IMG/VR virus record: IMGVR_UViG_3300022200_000023
Span: 31,531 to 95,530 of that record
DNA: 64,000 nucleotides
Reading direction: 5' to 3' (one strand)
DNA from: a virus
The position numbers and the translations under genes were made by a program. Positions 25,973-35,385 of this stretch are shown here, in pieces. The notes under the pieces are model-generated. The model made no database searches. It was not told the origin of the DNA and was given only the letters and a program-made list of their open reading frames with translations. Within the stretch, counting starts at the first letter, position 1. Every line of letters starts with the position of its first letter.

Positions 25973-26494
25973 ATGCATACTTACCTGGGGATAGACCCCA
26001 GCCTAACGTCCACAGGAATAGTACTCCTATCTTCCAACACCCGGCCAACAGAAATCGCGTTATGCCCTACCACCCGGAAATACAGGCTGAGCTGGTTCTA
26101 TAGCGAGGTGGAGAAGCTTTTGTGGGGTCGTCGCGTGACTTATGCCGCCATAGAAGGCCCTTCGTACGGGAGCGTCGGCAGGGGCTCTGACCTGGATCAG
26201 CTGCGGGGGGCGCTGCGCCTTCTTCTAGAGCTGCGCAACATCCCCTATGTTATCCCTGCCCCCAAGGAAGTTAAGAAATTCGGAGCAGGCCTGGGTGGCG
26301 CTACCAAGCCCCAAATGGTGCGGGCGGCCAACGCTGACGGCTGCGCCTCCGACTTAGACGACATCTGCGATGCCTGGCACCTGGCCCGACTTGCTGAAGG
26401 CGTATACTTAGGTCGAAGCCCAAAGCCTACCCGCGCCTCTGCGCAAGTAGTTCACAACCTAATCACTAGGGTGGCAGAGCATGCCTCTCTCTAA
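25973..26494 (+). CDS. RuvC-like Holliday junction resolvase
   Basis: A 173-residue RNase H-fold nuclease. YLGIDPSLTSTGIVLL holds the first catalytic Asp, YAAIEGPSYG the catalytic Glu, and DLDDICDAWHLARLAEG the C-terminal Asp residues. The length equals that of RuvC. It likely resolves branched DNA before packaging. It is a lone plus-strand gene pair inside the minus-strand tail cluster, starting 13 bases from a divergent gene without a Shine-Dalgarno. Confidence 0.85.
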   Translation: MHTYLGIDPSLTSTGIVLLSSNTRPTEIALCPTTRKYRLSWFYSEVEKLLWGRRVTYAAIEGPSYGSVGRGSDLDQLRGALRLLLELRNIPYVIPAPKEVKKFGAGLGGATKPQMVRAANADGCASDLDDICDAWHLARLAEGVYLGRSPKPTRASAQVVHNLITRVAEHASL

Positions 26495-26933
26495 CGCCAC
26501 CCTTCTTCAAGAGCTAGTTGACTTAGGGGAACACGCTACTCAACCCGGAGCGGCCCGAGCTTGGGGCGCTGCTTACGCTGCTTACGCCCAGCAATCTACC
26601 GCGCTCTCTCCTACACCGGGAATAGCCTTAGCTACTGCGACAAGTGTGATTGTCCCGGCCTTAGCTGGGCTCCCCTCCGCCGGTAGCAGTTTCTACTCAA
26701 CACTAGCTGCCGCATTGATGGCTTTCTGGACGACAGCAATCCCTTCAGGTACTCCGGGTGCGGGGGCAGTGCTTGTGCCCCCCGGGCTAGCTGAGCTTCT
26801 CGAGCCGCCGTCGCGGTCTGCATTAGCAGCTCGAGACCGCGTCTCTGCCCTGACTCCTATTGCTAATACGCTGCACACCTGGGCACTGACGATATCCTAC
26901 ACCGTAGGGCAGAGCAGCGTGCCTCTTACCTAG
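26481..26933 (+). CDS. Unrecognised Ala-rich protein downstream of the resolvase
   Basis: A 150-residue protein, Ala-rich and hydrophobic in part (ALATATSVIVPALAGL, SFYSTLAAALMAFWTTAI), with WGAAYAAYAQQ near the N-terminus. These stretches may be amphipathic helices or weak membrane segments. It overlaps the resolvase by 14 bases and the convergent gene by eight. A virion protein or a membrane/lysis protein are both possible. Confidence 0.5.
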   Translation: MPLSNATLLQELVDLGEHATQPGAARAWGAAYAAYAQQSTALSPTPGIALATATSVIVPALAGLPSAGSSFYSTLAAALMAFWTTAIPSGTPGAGAVLVPPGLAELLEPPSRSALAARDRVSALTPIANTLHTWALTISYTVGQSSVPLT

Positions 26934-27396
26934 CCCCAAGTTCGTACCCTGCGTAGCCGCCCGCAAGAAACAATACTGCCCCCGCCGCAATGACCCAGTA
27001 AAGCGCACCTCCACGCACAGACCACTCGTACTCCTCTGCGACTTCGGCTTCTAGCGCGCGGAGCATTTTAGCGTCCTCCTCGCCCACTTCCATGTACTCA
27101 GCAATCGCGTTCTCATAGGACGCCACCGCTAACGTGTATAGCCTAGCCTGTCTCTCTAGCAGAGTAATCTTAAGCTCGTAGCTGCCTAGGAGATCTTCGT
27201 TCTCCCGGCAACCCACTTCGTAAAGCTTGAGTAGCTTGGCCTGCTCGAAGTCGTAGCAAGCTAGATCCCCGACTACGGACCACCGAGGTAATTCCGCGCT
27301 AAGGCTGTAAGTCGGAAAAGCTAGTTGCAGCACGCACGTTAGCGCGAGCAGTCTCGGCCCTAGTCCTGATGTCCCCGATGGTTTGATCGATAACAT
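26926..27396 (-). CDS. Spanin-like membrane protein (signal sequence, coiled coil, C-terminal TM)
   Basis: A 156-residue protein. The N-terminus has a hydrophobic signal-like segment (LLALTCVLQLAFPTYSLSA). A helical, charged middle follows (LKITLLERQARLYTLAVASYE). A C-terminal transmembrane helix (LYWVIAAGAVLFLAGGYAGY) completes it. The ATG at 27396 lies inside the upstream gene in another frame, like Rz/Rz1. The cysteine near the signal does not fit the lipobox consensus well. A two-membrane spanin or a related lysis component is the best reading, at moderate confidence. Confidence 0.5.
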   Translation of the reverse strand: MLSIKPSGTSGLGPRLLALTCVLQLAFPTYSLSAELPRWSVVGDLACYDFEQAKLLKLYEVGCRENEDLLGSYELKITLLERQARLYTLAVASYENAIAEYMEVGEEDAKMLRALEAEVAEEYEWSVRGGALYWVIAAGAVLFLAGGYAGYELGAR

Positions 27397-27637
27397 CGAT
27401 GTCCTCCTGAAGCGCTTCGGCCTTGAGACGAGCATCGCGAGCAGCGTTAGCCGATGTGGCCGCCTCCTCCAACTTTTTCGCTCGCTCAAGCATGTAGAGC
27501 TTCATGCGTCTATGAACCGAGTGCGCCCCACTTTTTAGCTTCAAGAGCCCTATAGCGGCAATCACTGCCAACGCTACCAAATATACCCACCAGGGAGCCT
27601 CGGCTTTTTCTAGCGCCCGCAGCAGTTCCTTTTCCAT
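27299..27637 (-). CDS. Spanin-like protein with N-terminal membrane anchor and coiled coil
   Basis: A 112-residue protein. One N-terminal transmembrane helix (WVYLVALAVIAAIGLLKL) is followed by about 70 residues of charged coiled coil (LERAKKLEEAATSANAARDARLKAEALQ), the layout of an inner-membrane spanin (Rz). The next gene begins 98 bases before this one ends in another frame, as in the overlapping Rz/Rz1 pairs of Gram-negative phages. The endolysin itself is far away at 50427. Confidence 0.5.
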   Translation of the reverse strand: MEKELLRALEKAEAPWWVYLVALAVIAAIGLLKLKSGAHSVHRRMKLYMLERAKKLEEAATSANAARDARLKAEALQEDIDVIDQTIGDIRTRAETARANVRAATSFSDLQP

Positions 27638-29301
27638 TACGGGTTCTCGTTGGTAACAACGTACGCCACCAGACGCCCCGCGGTGGTGTTGCCTAGTTCT
27701 GCGGCTCCACCGACCGCCGTGAACTGGAGCTGGAGCCGCTTGTTCGCCTGCACGTCTACTGCGTAATCAAAGAAGTCCTGATCCCCCACTACCTCAAATC
27801 GACCAGTGGGCATCTCCAGCAAATCTACCTCAGCGAACGGAGTATACACAGCGTCCGCCGTATCAATCTTAAAGTTCAGCGCCGTCTGGCTACCGTCGGA
27901 AGTGGTGAACACCTCGGTGATGTCCACGTAGATGCGGGTAAGCTTCGCGTCCTTCGTGGCGTAGTTGGAGCCGAAACGCTGAAACGCATCTACTGCAAGC
28001 CCGGCAACGGCCCCCGCAGCCGCCACCGTAGTATCGGTAACTTCTGTCACGTGCGTGAGGTCATGCCGAGCAATGGCAGTAGCCAGATAGTCTAGCTGCG
28101 CGCTGAGAGTGCCCGCAGCCGTGTAGACGTTGTACGTGTCCGCTGCAGCAGAGGACCCAGTCCTGGCCTTGCTGCCGATGCTTGCTGCGCCCTCATGCGC
28201 GTCTTCATCAGAAGCTAGGTCGAGGAAGTTAGCGGGAACTTTGAAGCTAGCCCTACGGATCGCGGAGTTTTCCACGTACCCGCCGTTAGGCGTGAAGACA
28301 AACCCCGACCCGTCGAAAGTACAGATCGGTACGAGATGGTGGTTGGGGTAGTCGTACTGAGTGGTAGTAGCTCCGGTAAAGCTGTCCCCGCTGGTGACTA
28401 GCTCCTTGCCTCCAACGCCGTCAAATTTGTACAGGGACCAGGCAATCCCAGGGTCGTCGTTGTCCCACAGAATCCGAAAGGGCGTGGTTTCCGGGACCAC
28501 CACGGTAGTCTCGGTCACCCAAAGAACCGTTAGGTAGTCTATGTTACCACTGCCATCAACACCCCCGCGGCCTCCATTGTCGTACCAGTACGTGGCCCCT
28601 TGGTTGTTGCAGTTCGTAATGGTGACCCACATGTCTACCTGCGGGATGCCCCCCGCACTAACCAGGCCGGCTTCCTCCGTGCCATCCGGCCCATACTTGG
28701 TAATCAGATTAGCCCCGGGACTTGTGAGCACTACGCGCGTAGGGAGCGCTACGAGCTCCGCTTCGGTAATGTTGCCCGCAGCAAGACCGGGGTAGTCCAG
28801 GTCTGTGCCCCAGGATTTGTCCTTCCAGCTCCCGGAACCTGTGCGCTCGAACTTGAGCGCCAGGGAATCTCCTCGCCGCATCATCGTCAGGTCGTTGTCA
28901 CTGGCCTGCGCGTAGAATGCTGTGAGATCCCCTTTTACAATAACCGCCTTTCCGCCATCTACACCGGCGTAATTCGGCGCGTGCACGATCAGCTTCTGGT
29001 CGTCGGCTGGAGTTATTTTGTACCCTGTAGACGCCGGGATGCCGGTAGTAGCTAGCGGGGTGTGGTCAACCTGCTCAATCCCAATGAACCCCCCGTCCGA
29101 AGAGATAAACGCCCCAGATGCAGCAATGGCGTGCTCCTCGAGCGTGTGAGACTCTGTCTTGAGCTTCTCAGTACGCTTACGCAGGTTCTCCGTGGGCCGG
29201 TTGGTAACCGTGTCTACGACGGGCTCAGTGTTGGACACCGGCTGGATGGAAGCTGAGGTGTTCTCGCCGGTGTCGCCACCCTGGGTAAAATCAATCGGCA
29301 T
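27637..29301 (-). CDS. Tail appendage/fibre protein
   Basis: A 554-residue beta-rich protein. Near the N-terminus, VTNRPTENLRKRTEKLKTE resembles the NRP...LxxRTexLk linker of phage tail and baseplate appendages. The rest alternates turns and strands with Gly/Asp/Thr richness, typical of fibres and their decoration modules. It lies directly upstream of the spanin-like pair in the minus operon and overlaps it by one base. Confidence 0.6.
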   Translation of the reverse strand: MPIDFTQGGDTGENTSASIQPVSNTEPVVDTVTNRPTENLRKRTEKLKTESHTLEEHAIAASGAFISSDGGFIGIEQVDHTPLATTGIPASTGYKITPADDQKLIVHAPNYAGVDGGKAVIVKGDLTAFYAQASDNDLTMMRRGDSLALKFERTGSGSWKDKSWGTDLDYPGLAAGNITEAELVALPTRVVLTSPGANLITKYGPDGTEEAGLVSAGGIPQVDMWVTITNCNNQGATYWYDNGGRGGVDGSGNIDYLTVLWVTETTVVVPETTPFRILWDNDDPGIAWSLYKFDGVGGKELVTSGDSFTGATTTQYDYPNHHLVPICTFDGSGFVFTPNGGYVENSAIRRASFKVPANFLDLASDEDAHEGAASIGSKARTGSSAAADTYNVYTAAGTLSAQLDYLATAIARHDLTHVTEVTDTTVAAAGAVAGLAVDAFQRFGSNYATKDAKLTRIYVDITEVFTTSDGSQTALNFKIDTADAVYTPFAEVDLLEMPTGRFEVVGDQDFFDYAVDVQANKRLQLQFTAVGGAAELGNTTAGRLVAYVVTNENP

Positions 29302-29309
29302 CGTTAGGC

Positions 29310-29939
29310 CTACGCAAAGCTAAGAGTCCAAGCGTACTCGAACTGAACTGTATCGTCTTTAGGGCTGGGGGTAGTCACCCTGCGCGCAAAGACCCGAGAA
29401 TTTGTGGAAGCGCTAGGATCCGTGACAGGCTTGCTGGTGTTGCCTCGAGTGAGCAGGGCCACCTCTCGCAGAGTGTTGCCGTTAGCTTGCTCAGCCCCCA
29501 GCGTACCTACAAAGCGCACGGAGTTGTTCGTAGGAAAATCTATGTTGGAGATGCGTACGAAGCTCTCAGCTCCCGCAACGGGAGAAACCAAAGCCGTATC
29601 AGTTCTGGCCGCTGCAGTGGCGTCAGTCCCTACCCTCATGTACCGGATAGCGTTGTGTATGGGGCTAGGTACCAAGGTTTCCGCTAACGCAAACCCCCGC
29701 GACGCGTCCGCAGGGTGCTCTGCTGCTGTAGCAAGACTGTAGTCCACCGTCTCGGGGGACACCGCCGAGCTATCAAAGTTCGACTGGACCAGAAGGTCAA
29801 TCAGGATTACCGGCGACATGTAAGAGATGGCGTTAGGGCCCTCGTGTACCCGTAAAACTGCTCCTGTAGCTGCGTCCAGCACGCGCAGAGTTACTTGCCC
29901 TCGTATAGCTAGCAGCGAATCTCGCACACTAAACCTCAC
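29310..29939 (-). CDS. Tail-associated protein, beta-rich
   Basis: A 209-residue protein with strand-rich segments (GQVTLRVLDAATGAVLRVHEGPNAI) and YMSPVILIDLLVQ after it. The C-terminus, EYAWTLSF, is typical of phage proteins that form an outer beta-sandwich in the tail. It overlaps the next gene by four bases. The specific role is not recognised. Confidence 0.55.
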   Translation of the reverse strand: MRFSVRDSLLAIRGQVTLRVLDAATGAVLRVHEGPNAISYMSPVILIDLLVQSNFDSSAVSPETVDYSLATAAEHPADASRGFALAETLVPSPIHNAIRYMRVGTDATAAARTDTALVSPVAGAESFVRISNIDFPTNNSVRFVGTLGAEQANGNTLREVALLTRGNTSKPVTDPSASTNSRVFARRVTTPSPKDDTVQFEYAWTLSFA

Positions 29940-31444
29940 CCATAGAAACTAGGCGCCTTTTCCTTGGTAGCCAAATTAGTGGACTGGTAGTGCAGATCCA
30001 CATAGAACAAAAACGGATTCTGATTAAGAGTATCCGCTGCGTCACCGCTGTCTCGGTAGCACCGAACCAAAAAAAGCCCGTCAGGCTCTAGGTCGTCCGT
30101 GTCCAGCAGCCCCCCCGCCCCCGACGCCGCTGTCAGCTGGGTTTCCGCCACCATGTGGTAGTATTGCGTGCCGCTAGCCGTCTGCACCACGCTTACTGTA
30201 ACAGGCGCTACGTACGCTGCCTGTTGGTGCCCCTTTGCGTAAGTACACTCAAAATACCACTTAACGTCTCCCGGACTTCCTCCGGCACCTCCGGTGTCTA
30301 CTACATTCTGCGCCCAGTGTGTGTGGATGTGTACGTCCGTACCCGGGACATAATCGTGGGGCATGTGGTACTCGTGAAAAGTCTCTGTTAAGCCCGGAGT
30401 GAACTCAAACTGGCGAATACTCCCCAGAAATATGCTCAGCGTAGGCGAGTTAGGCCCGGTGGGCCGAACATTTCCGCCGCTAGTAATGTCCCGCCACCCA
30501 AAGACAGGAGCGGCTTCGATTAGTTTGATGCCGGTGCCTTGCGTACCTGCTGCCACCCAATCTTTACCGTCCACCACAACACGGTCCGGTGCTCCGTCGA
30601 TCCAAACAGAGCCTCCTTCTACGGTGGCCATGGTAGTGGCTGCTTTGTGAATAACAGTGCCCAGCCTGCGCGTGTTAGTACCCGCAGATGCGGATAGCAC
30701 AGATGTGTTGCTTACAAACACCGGGGACCCTACCGAGAGGAACCCGGATGTGTCCATAGGCAGGGGGCCCTCTAGTATGAGGGTCCCGTGTGCGCCGACG
30801 GCAATGTTCTCGGAGCACACGCCTATGTGCGTCGACACTACGTTAGCGTTTGTAGCGGCCACCTTCTCGGCGGTTAAAACAATATCCGAGAGGTGCTCCT
30901 CCATGTCGTCGCCGTCTTGTCCCGCGGAGGCGTGCCGCGCGAAGAAAGAAAGGCTAGCTGTCTCCCCCAGAAACAGATCCTGTGTGCCCCCATTAATTAC
31001 TCGAACGCACTTACGTCCGCCCCGCATAAGCAAATTTGCATGGAGTTGCTCCTCGACCGCCCGGGCCCACCCGGTGTCTGCGTCATATTCAAACTGTTCT
31101 CGCGGAGCAGGTAACGCCTCTGCGCCGTACGCGCTAGAAACTTCGTACAGAGCCGTCAGCACCTCCTGCGCAGACGTACCTGTGTTAGTGGCCACCAACC
31201 GCACTAAGTACCGGCCTGCTACTTCTGGGGTGAATGTCTTGTTCTCTAGCGTAGTTGGATTGGCGATAGTCAGCGCCGACGGGTGGTGGGCGGGGCCGTA
31301 GATAGCAAACCCCTCCCCGTCCCCCGTCGCAGTGTAATTCGACCAGGCTCCTTCGGACAGTGTGACGGTAACCAACTGGTTAGCGTCCCGCCCGGCCTTA
31401 ACTTGTGCTGCGCCGCTACCGTCATTAACCAGGAGAGTCGCCAT
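29936..31444 (-). CDS. Large beta-rich tail/baseplate protein
   Basis: A 502-residue protein. It is rich in Val, Thr, Gly and Ala, with features of a trimeric appendage: GDGEGFAIYGPAHH in the N-terminal part, YEFDYD-like acidic turns, and a C-terminal domain with HEYHMPHDYVPGTDVHIHTHW. The His-rich stretch HEYHMPHDYV...HIHTHW could bind metal, as seen in some receptor-binding tips. No family is assigned firmly. It is expressed with its neighbours (four-base overlap). Confidence 0.55.
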   Translation of the reverse strand: MATLLVNDGSGAAQVKAGRDANQLVTVTLSEGAWSNYTATGDGEGFAIYGPAHHPSALTIANPTTLENKTFTPEVAGRYLVRLVATNTGTSAQEVLTALYEVSSAYGAEALPAPREQFEYDADTGWARAVEEQLHANLLMRGGRKCVRVINGGTQDLFLGETASLSFFARHASAGQDGDDMEEHLSDIVLTAEKVAATNANVVSTHIGVCSENIAVGAHGTLILEGPLPMDTSGFLSVGSPVFVSNTSVLSASAGTNTRRLGTVIHKAATTMATVEGGSVWIDGAPDRVVVDGKDWVAAGTQGTGIKLIEAAPVFGWRDITSGGNVRPTGPNSPTLSIFLGSIRQFEFTPGLTETFHEYHMPHDYVPGTDVHIHTHWAQNVVDTGGAGGSPGDVKWYFECTYAKGHQQAAYVAPVTVSVVQTASGTQYYHMVAETQLTAASGAGGLLDTDDLEPDGLFLVRCYRDSGDAADTLNQNPFLFYVDLHYQSTNLATKEKAPSFYG

Positions 31445-31454
31445 CAGCTAATCC

Positions 31455-33746
31455 TTATCCACCGAATTCACCCCCGCCGAAGGGAGCACCACCAACCCCG
31501 CCGCCTCCGCCGACAGGGACAACCTCCACCTCAAGAAGGTCATCTACGACCTCCCCAACGAGGTCCCACAGCGAAGCCTCGTGAGCAACGAAAGGATATG
31601 TGTGCGCGGGACGCGCCTCAATCAAAGTTCCTACTATAGTCGCCAGATCCTGCGGATACGGGGAAGTGCTGTTGTTGATCAGCACCTCAAACGAGTTCCA
31701 CTTCAGGAACTTGTCCAGCAGCAGATACGCCACCGCGTGGTGTGTCTGTTCCCCGAACCGCAGAGAGCAAGTCGACGTGACCTTACCGACAATATCATAG
31801 TCTACGTCATCTAACTCTTCATAGCGGCCGTCCACCAGAAAGCTGGCTTCCCCCGTAAACGCGTTAGGTGACAGGAGCCAAATGCTGTGTCGGCTGATGA
31901 CTGCGTCATCAGTACCCAGGTTCCAAAACGTGGTCCCGATCAGAAGGTTGTCAGTTTGCGGGTCTATGATCGACAGGAAGTCAACGTTGTTGTCATAGAG
32001 CACTGCGCAGGGGGTCCCCGGATCCGCAACCAAACTCTCCGCGGTCACACCATCGGAGTTGGCTCCGTAGTACATCCCAAGATCGCCGTAATACGCCTGG
32101 TACCCGTAGTACCCGTACCGTACGGGGAATAGCGAAGTCTGAACCCGCCGCCTCTCTGCGCCCAAACCCTCCACCAAGGTGGGCGGAATAGTAGTGTTGT
32201 GCCACCACGTAGGGGACTCTAGGTAGTCCGTGACCTGGTGCGCGTCCGCTATGGTCTGGAAAGCACTGAGTGGCGTGTCCACCGCTGCATTGAGCGTAAA
32301 CTGCCCGGCAGTACCTTCCGCCAGGACAACCGTGGCCGCGCCCTCGGTGTGCTCAATCCGCCACGAAAGACCGCTAGACGCAGCTCCCGGGTCGTCCGCC
32401 AGCTTGATCTGCAGCGCACTGTCGTACAAGAACTCAATCTCGTACTCATCTAGCCCTACGACCACCTTAGCGGTGTTGTTGCACCCTAGCTCCGCAAAGC
32501 TAGCGGGAGTGCCTGTGTCCGTAAGCCACACTGTGTCTGTAAAGATGGTGTACGCCGTCCCGTCTCTCGGGACCTCGTAGTACTCACGAGCACCAAAGAT
32601 GATTTCCGCAGTTAGCTCGGTGCCAGCAGGCAAAGTGTACGTTTCCGTGGTGCCCGGGATGACCGTGAGTACACCTTCGAGCAGTTCGTAGTTGTTTGTG
32701 ACGACCACGACGCCTCTGCTGGTCGTATCTACCGAGGTAACCAGCTCTCCGGTAGCACGAACCAGCGGGAACCCGCTCATAGCCCCCAGAGCTGCCTCGA
32801 TGTACGGCAGCACCGGCCCACGCACGTAGAGGTTCCACAAGCCGCGTAGTAGCGCTCGGTACGAGTCTGTAGACACCGTTTTCTCTAAGGAGAACGGGTG
32901 CCCGTACATCTCGTAGAGGCTGTAGTAGTCTTTTTCCGGTTTCGGCGCCCACCCAGATAAGGCTCGTACGCGCGTAGATACGGTCTCTACATCAACAGCC
33001 AGCGGATCGGAGACGACGTCGTCGTACTGCGGCGACACCACTCCGGCAGTCAGCTGTCCCGACGCGGTAGACCCCAGCTCTGTTCTAAGGGACACTTGAG
33101 CATACGAAGCAGCGACCGCTGACACCTTGCCGTAAGAGGTCGTACCGTCGTCGTGGCTAACCTTGAGCCAATCATCCACACTGACTACAGCAGTCCAGTC
33201 TTCTACGTGTGCAGAAGTCACCCGCAGAGCTAAGTCATAAACCTGTGTACTAAGCCCAAAGCCCGGTACTGGGTTCCCTGCCGTGGTCCAGGAAAACGGG
33301 TCCTTATAGAAGAGTAGAAACCAGCCATCTGTGGGAACGGTTGGTTCGTAAAATCGAAGCTCTACTAGGCGGGCAGTGTCGTTGGCAATGAGCTCGAAGT
33401 CGACGTCGCGCTCCAAGATTGCCTTAGGGTCTAAGGCTACGTTCTGTATGTACGCTAAGTCCCTAATATCGTTAGGAAGTTCCCACAGCCAGTACGTAGT
33501 GTCCTCGTCCGTTGTTGGCACTACTCGGAACTGGTCCTCAAAGAGGATCATCAGCTGCCAAGGAGCCACTTCCGTCAGCGGGCAATCTTGTAGGGAGAGC
33601 CGCATTACCGATAGCAGCATCCGCTCGTAAGACGCCCCTGCCGCCTCGAGCACAGCCTCGTGGCCTCGCTCGATAAGCTTTACGTCCGCGAAATGCCGCA
33701 GCCAGAAGTCAGAGACCCCCCGCAGCAGCGTAGTGCCGACAGACAT
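31455..33746 (-). CDS. Large baseplate/tail protein with Gly-rich C-terminus
   Basis: A 763-residue protein directly downstream of the baseplate J-like gene, sharing its last base. The N-terminal 150 residues are helical (LIERGHEAVLEAAGASYERML); the rest is beta-rich. The C-terminus is a Gly-rich tail (GGGGGVGGAPFGGGEFGG). The position after gp25-like and J-like genes suggests a baseplate wedge or tail-fibre attachment protein. The exact family is not recognised. Confidence 0.55.
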   Translation of the reverse strand: MSVGTTLLRGVSDFWLRHFADVKLIERGHEAVLEAAGASYERMLLSVMRLSLQDCPLTEVAPWQLMILFEDQFRVVPTTDEDTTYWLWELPNDIRDLAYIQNVALDPKAILERDVDFELIANDTARLVELRFYEPTVPTDGWFLLFYKDPFSWTTAGNPVPGFGLSTQVYDLALRVTSAHVEDWTAVVSVDDWLKVSHDDGTTSYGKVSAVAASYAQVSLRTELGSTASGQLTAGVVSPQYDDVVSDPLAVDVETVSTRVRALSGWAPKPEKDYYSLYEMYGHPFSLEKTVSTDSYRALLRGLWNLYVRGPVLPYIEAALGAMSGFPLVRATGELVTSVDTTSRGVVVVTNNYELLEGVLTVIPGTTETYTLPAGTELTAEIIFGAREYYEVPRDGTAYTIFTDTVWLTDTGTPASFAELGCNNTAKVVVGLDEYEIEFLYDSALQIKLADDPGAASSGLSWRIEHTEGAATVVLAEGTAGQFTLNAAVDTPLSAFQTIADAHQVTDYLESPTWWHNTTIPPTLVEGLGAERRRVQTSLFPVRYGYYGYQAYYGDLGMYYGANSDGVTAESLVADPGTPCAVLYDNNVDFLSIIDPQTDNLLIGTTFWNLGTDDAVISRHSIWLLSPNAFTGEASFLVDGRYEELDDVDYDIVGKVTSTCSLRFGEQTHHAVAYLLLDKFLKWNSFEVLINNSTSPYPQDLATIVGTLIEARPAHTYPFVAHEASLWDLVGEVVDDLLEVEVVPVGGGGGVGGAPFGGGEFGG

Positions 33747-35383
33747 CAGGTCACCGCAGTGAGTGTGATTAGGTCCTCGAAGGTGACCACTTTCACTGTG
33801 CGGTCAGATACCTGGTGCGCCACCCGGTCGGTGTCTGAGTAGGTGCTGCCGTTCAGTAGAGACGAGTCCTCCACAGTGACCTTGTCCGTGGTTTGGTAGT
33901 GAATCTGGTCCCCGTTGGGAGCCTCAAGGCTGTAATTGACCGTAACCGGGTACCCAACACCGCGCACGTAAGTAGAGTACTGCCCTAAGAAGTAAGTCAC
34001 TATATCTGTGACCCGCAGGTTTCCAGAGAACTGCGTGGTGTTGATGTACGTGGCGATAGAGGCCTTGGCGTCCGCTACCGGCAAGGCACCTGGGGCGTCT
34101 GCGCTAAGGTAGTAGTTGATGCTAATCGACGTAACGACCGGGATGTGCGCGTAGGCCAGGGTATTGGCGTTAGCCACGCGCCGATTGCGGTCACTGAGAA
34201 TGACATCTACGTTGTAGAGGTCTCGGAAGCCGTCAAACTCTACGAGCACCTCTCGCTCGGCCGCCACGGTAAGATTAGGCAGCAGTACCCTCACCTCCTG
34301 ATCTAGCGACCCAAACAGCTTCGGATCCGTTACAGAGATAGCGTATGTACTCGAGTCCTGTGCGGGAGTGCCGTTAACTCGCGTGTAATTAGTGCCATCT
34401 ACAATCACACGCTTGATGCGTGCGTAGGGAAGCCCGGTAACAGCGTTAGTAGTGAGCGTGAGCTCGTTGACCAATTCATCAACTGTCGCTGGAGAGCCGC
34501 CTAAGGGGTACAGGACGGCCTTGCGGATGGGCAGGAGACAGTAAACGTTGACGTGCCCCAGCACTCTAATCTGGGTTGCCGGGGGGTCCCCTACAGAGAT
34601 CTCAACAATGTCTCTCCGCATTTCCACGTCACCCGCCCCTACCACAGTAACTTCGTAGACGCTGGCTACCTCGTCTTTCAGGACCGTATCTATAGACCGA
34701 GCGGTAACCAGGTTCCGGGTGGCCACCGCTGTCTTAGAGCGCTCCAGCAGTGCCGTGTTGGACTCTCCGTCTACCGCGGTGTCGAAGTTGGTCTCAGCCT
34801 CGATGTAGGTGATGTACGGAGAGAACGCGTCGTACGACGCAAACCGACCTGCTGCGATGTTCCCTGCGGCACCGGGAATCTGACAAATCACGGGGACGTA
34901 GAGCAGGTACTCCGCCACAGACCCAGTAGAGTCCAACACCGCGGTCATGTGCGAGTCTCGTCCAAAGACTAACGCAGTGCTAGAGTCTACGCTGAACACC
35001 ACTCCCGTGTCGTACACCAGCTCCGCCGTCAGTGGCACAGTCACGTCTTCCCCCACCTCGGGAGACAGGTGTACTGTGACTGTGCCTGTCGCCGCCGACC
35101 CGGTCTTTCTAGTGAGGAACCAGTTGGACGCCAGATCTTCCAGCGCTGCTGTGGCTTCTGTGACGTCCAGGTCCCCAATGCGCAGCAGGCTCTGGCGGTT
35201 GCGAATTGTGTCTGCTTCTCGCTCCATGAGCGCGGGTAAGTAGGCTAGCGCTCTAATCACTACGTCGTTTAGAAACGAGCCTGGGCGGAAGTTACCAGCC
35301 GGAGCGTACTGCTCCATAGCGCTGCGAATCAGCCGCTCTGCGACGACTAGATCTTCCGCGTTGATGGTAACGTTCCCAGCCAC
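33746..35383 (-). CDS. Baseplate J-like wedge protein
   Basis: A 545-residue protein of the baseplate J/gp47 type, which forms the wedge ring of contractile tails. FRPGSFLNDVVIRALAYLPALMEREADTIRNRQSLL near residues 30-65 is the family's helical start. It continues with VTVPLTAELVYDTGVVF and ERSKTAVATRNLVTARSID, typical of the middle of J proteins. The length is in the normal range. It lies between the gp25-like gene and a large wedge-like gene, the expected order. Confidence 0.7.
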   Translation of the reverse strand: MAGNVTINAEDLVVAERLIRSAMEQYAPAGNFRPGSFLNDVVIRALAYLPALMEREADTIRNRQSLLRIGDLDVTEATAALEDLASNWFLTRKTGSAATGTVTVHLSPEVGEDVTVPLTAELVYDTGVVFSVDSSTALVFGRDSHMTAVLDSTGSVAEYLLYVPVICQIPGAAGNIAAGRFASYDAFSPYITYIEAETNFDTAVDGESNTALLERSKTAVATRNLVTARSIDTVLKDEVASVYEVTVVGAGDVEMRRDIVEISVGDPPATQIRVLGHVNVYCLLPIRKAVLYPLGGSPATVDELVNELTLTTNAVTGLPYARIKRVIVDGTNYTRVNGTPAQDSSTYAISVTDPKLFGSLDQEVRVLLPNLTVAAEREVLVEFDGFRDLYNVDVILSDRNRRVANANTLAYAHIPVVTSISINYYLSADAPGALPVADAKASIATYINTTQFSGNLRVTDIVTYFLGQYSTYVRGVGYPVTVNYSLEAPNGDQIHYQTTDKVTVEDSSLLNGSTYSDTDRVAHQVSDRTVKVVTFEDLITLTAVT

Positions 35384-35385
35384 GC

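Noticed and set aside
26926-27396. Rz1-type lipoprotein call
   Set aside because: The cysteine after the hydrophobic segment is in a poor lipobox (ALTC) and the protein ends in a TM helix, so only a spanin-like label was kept.
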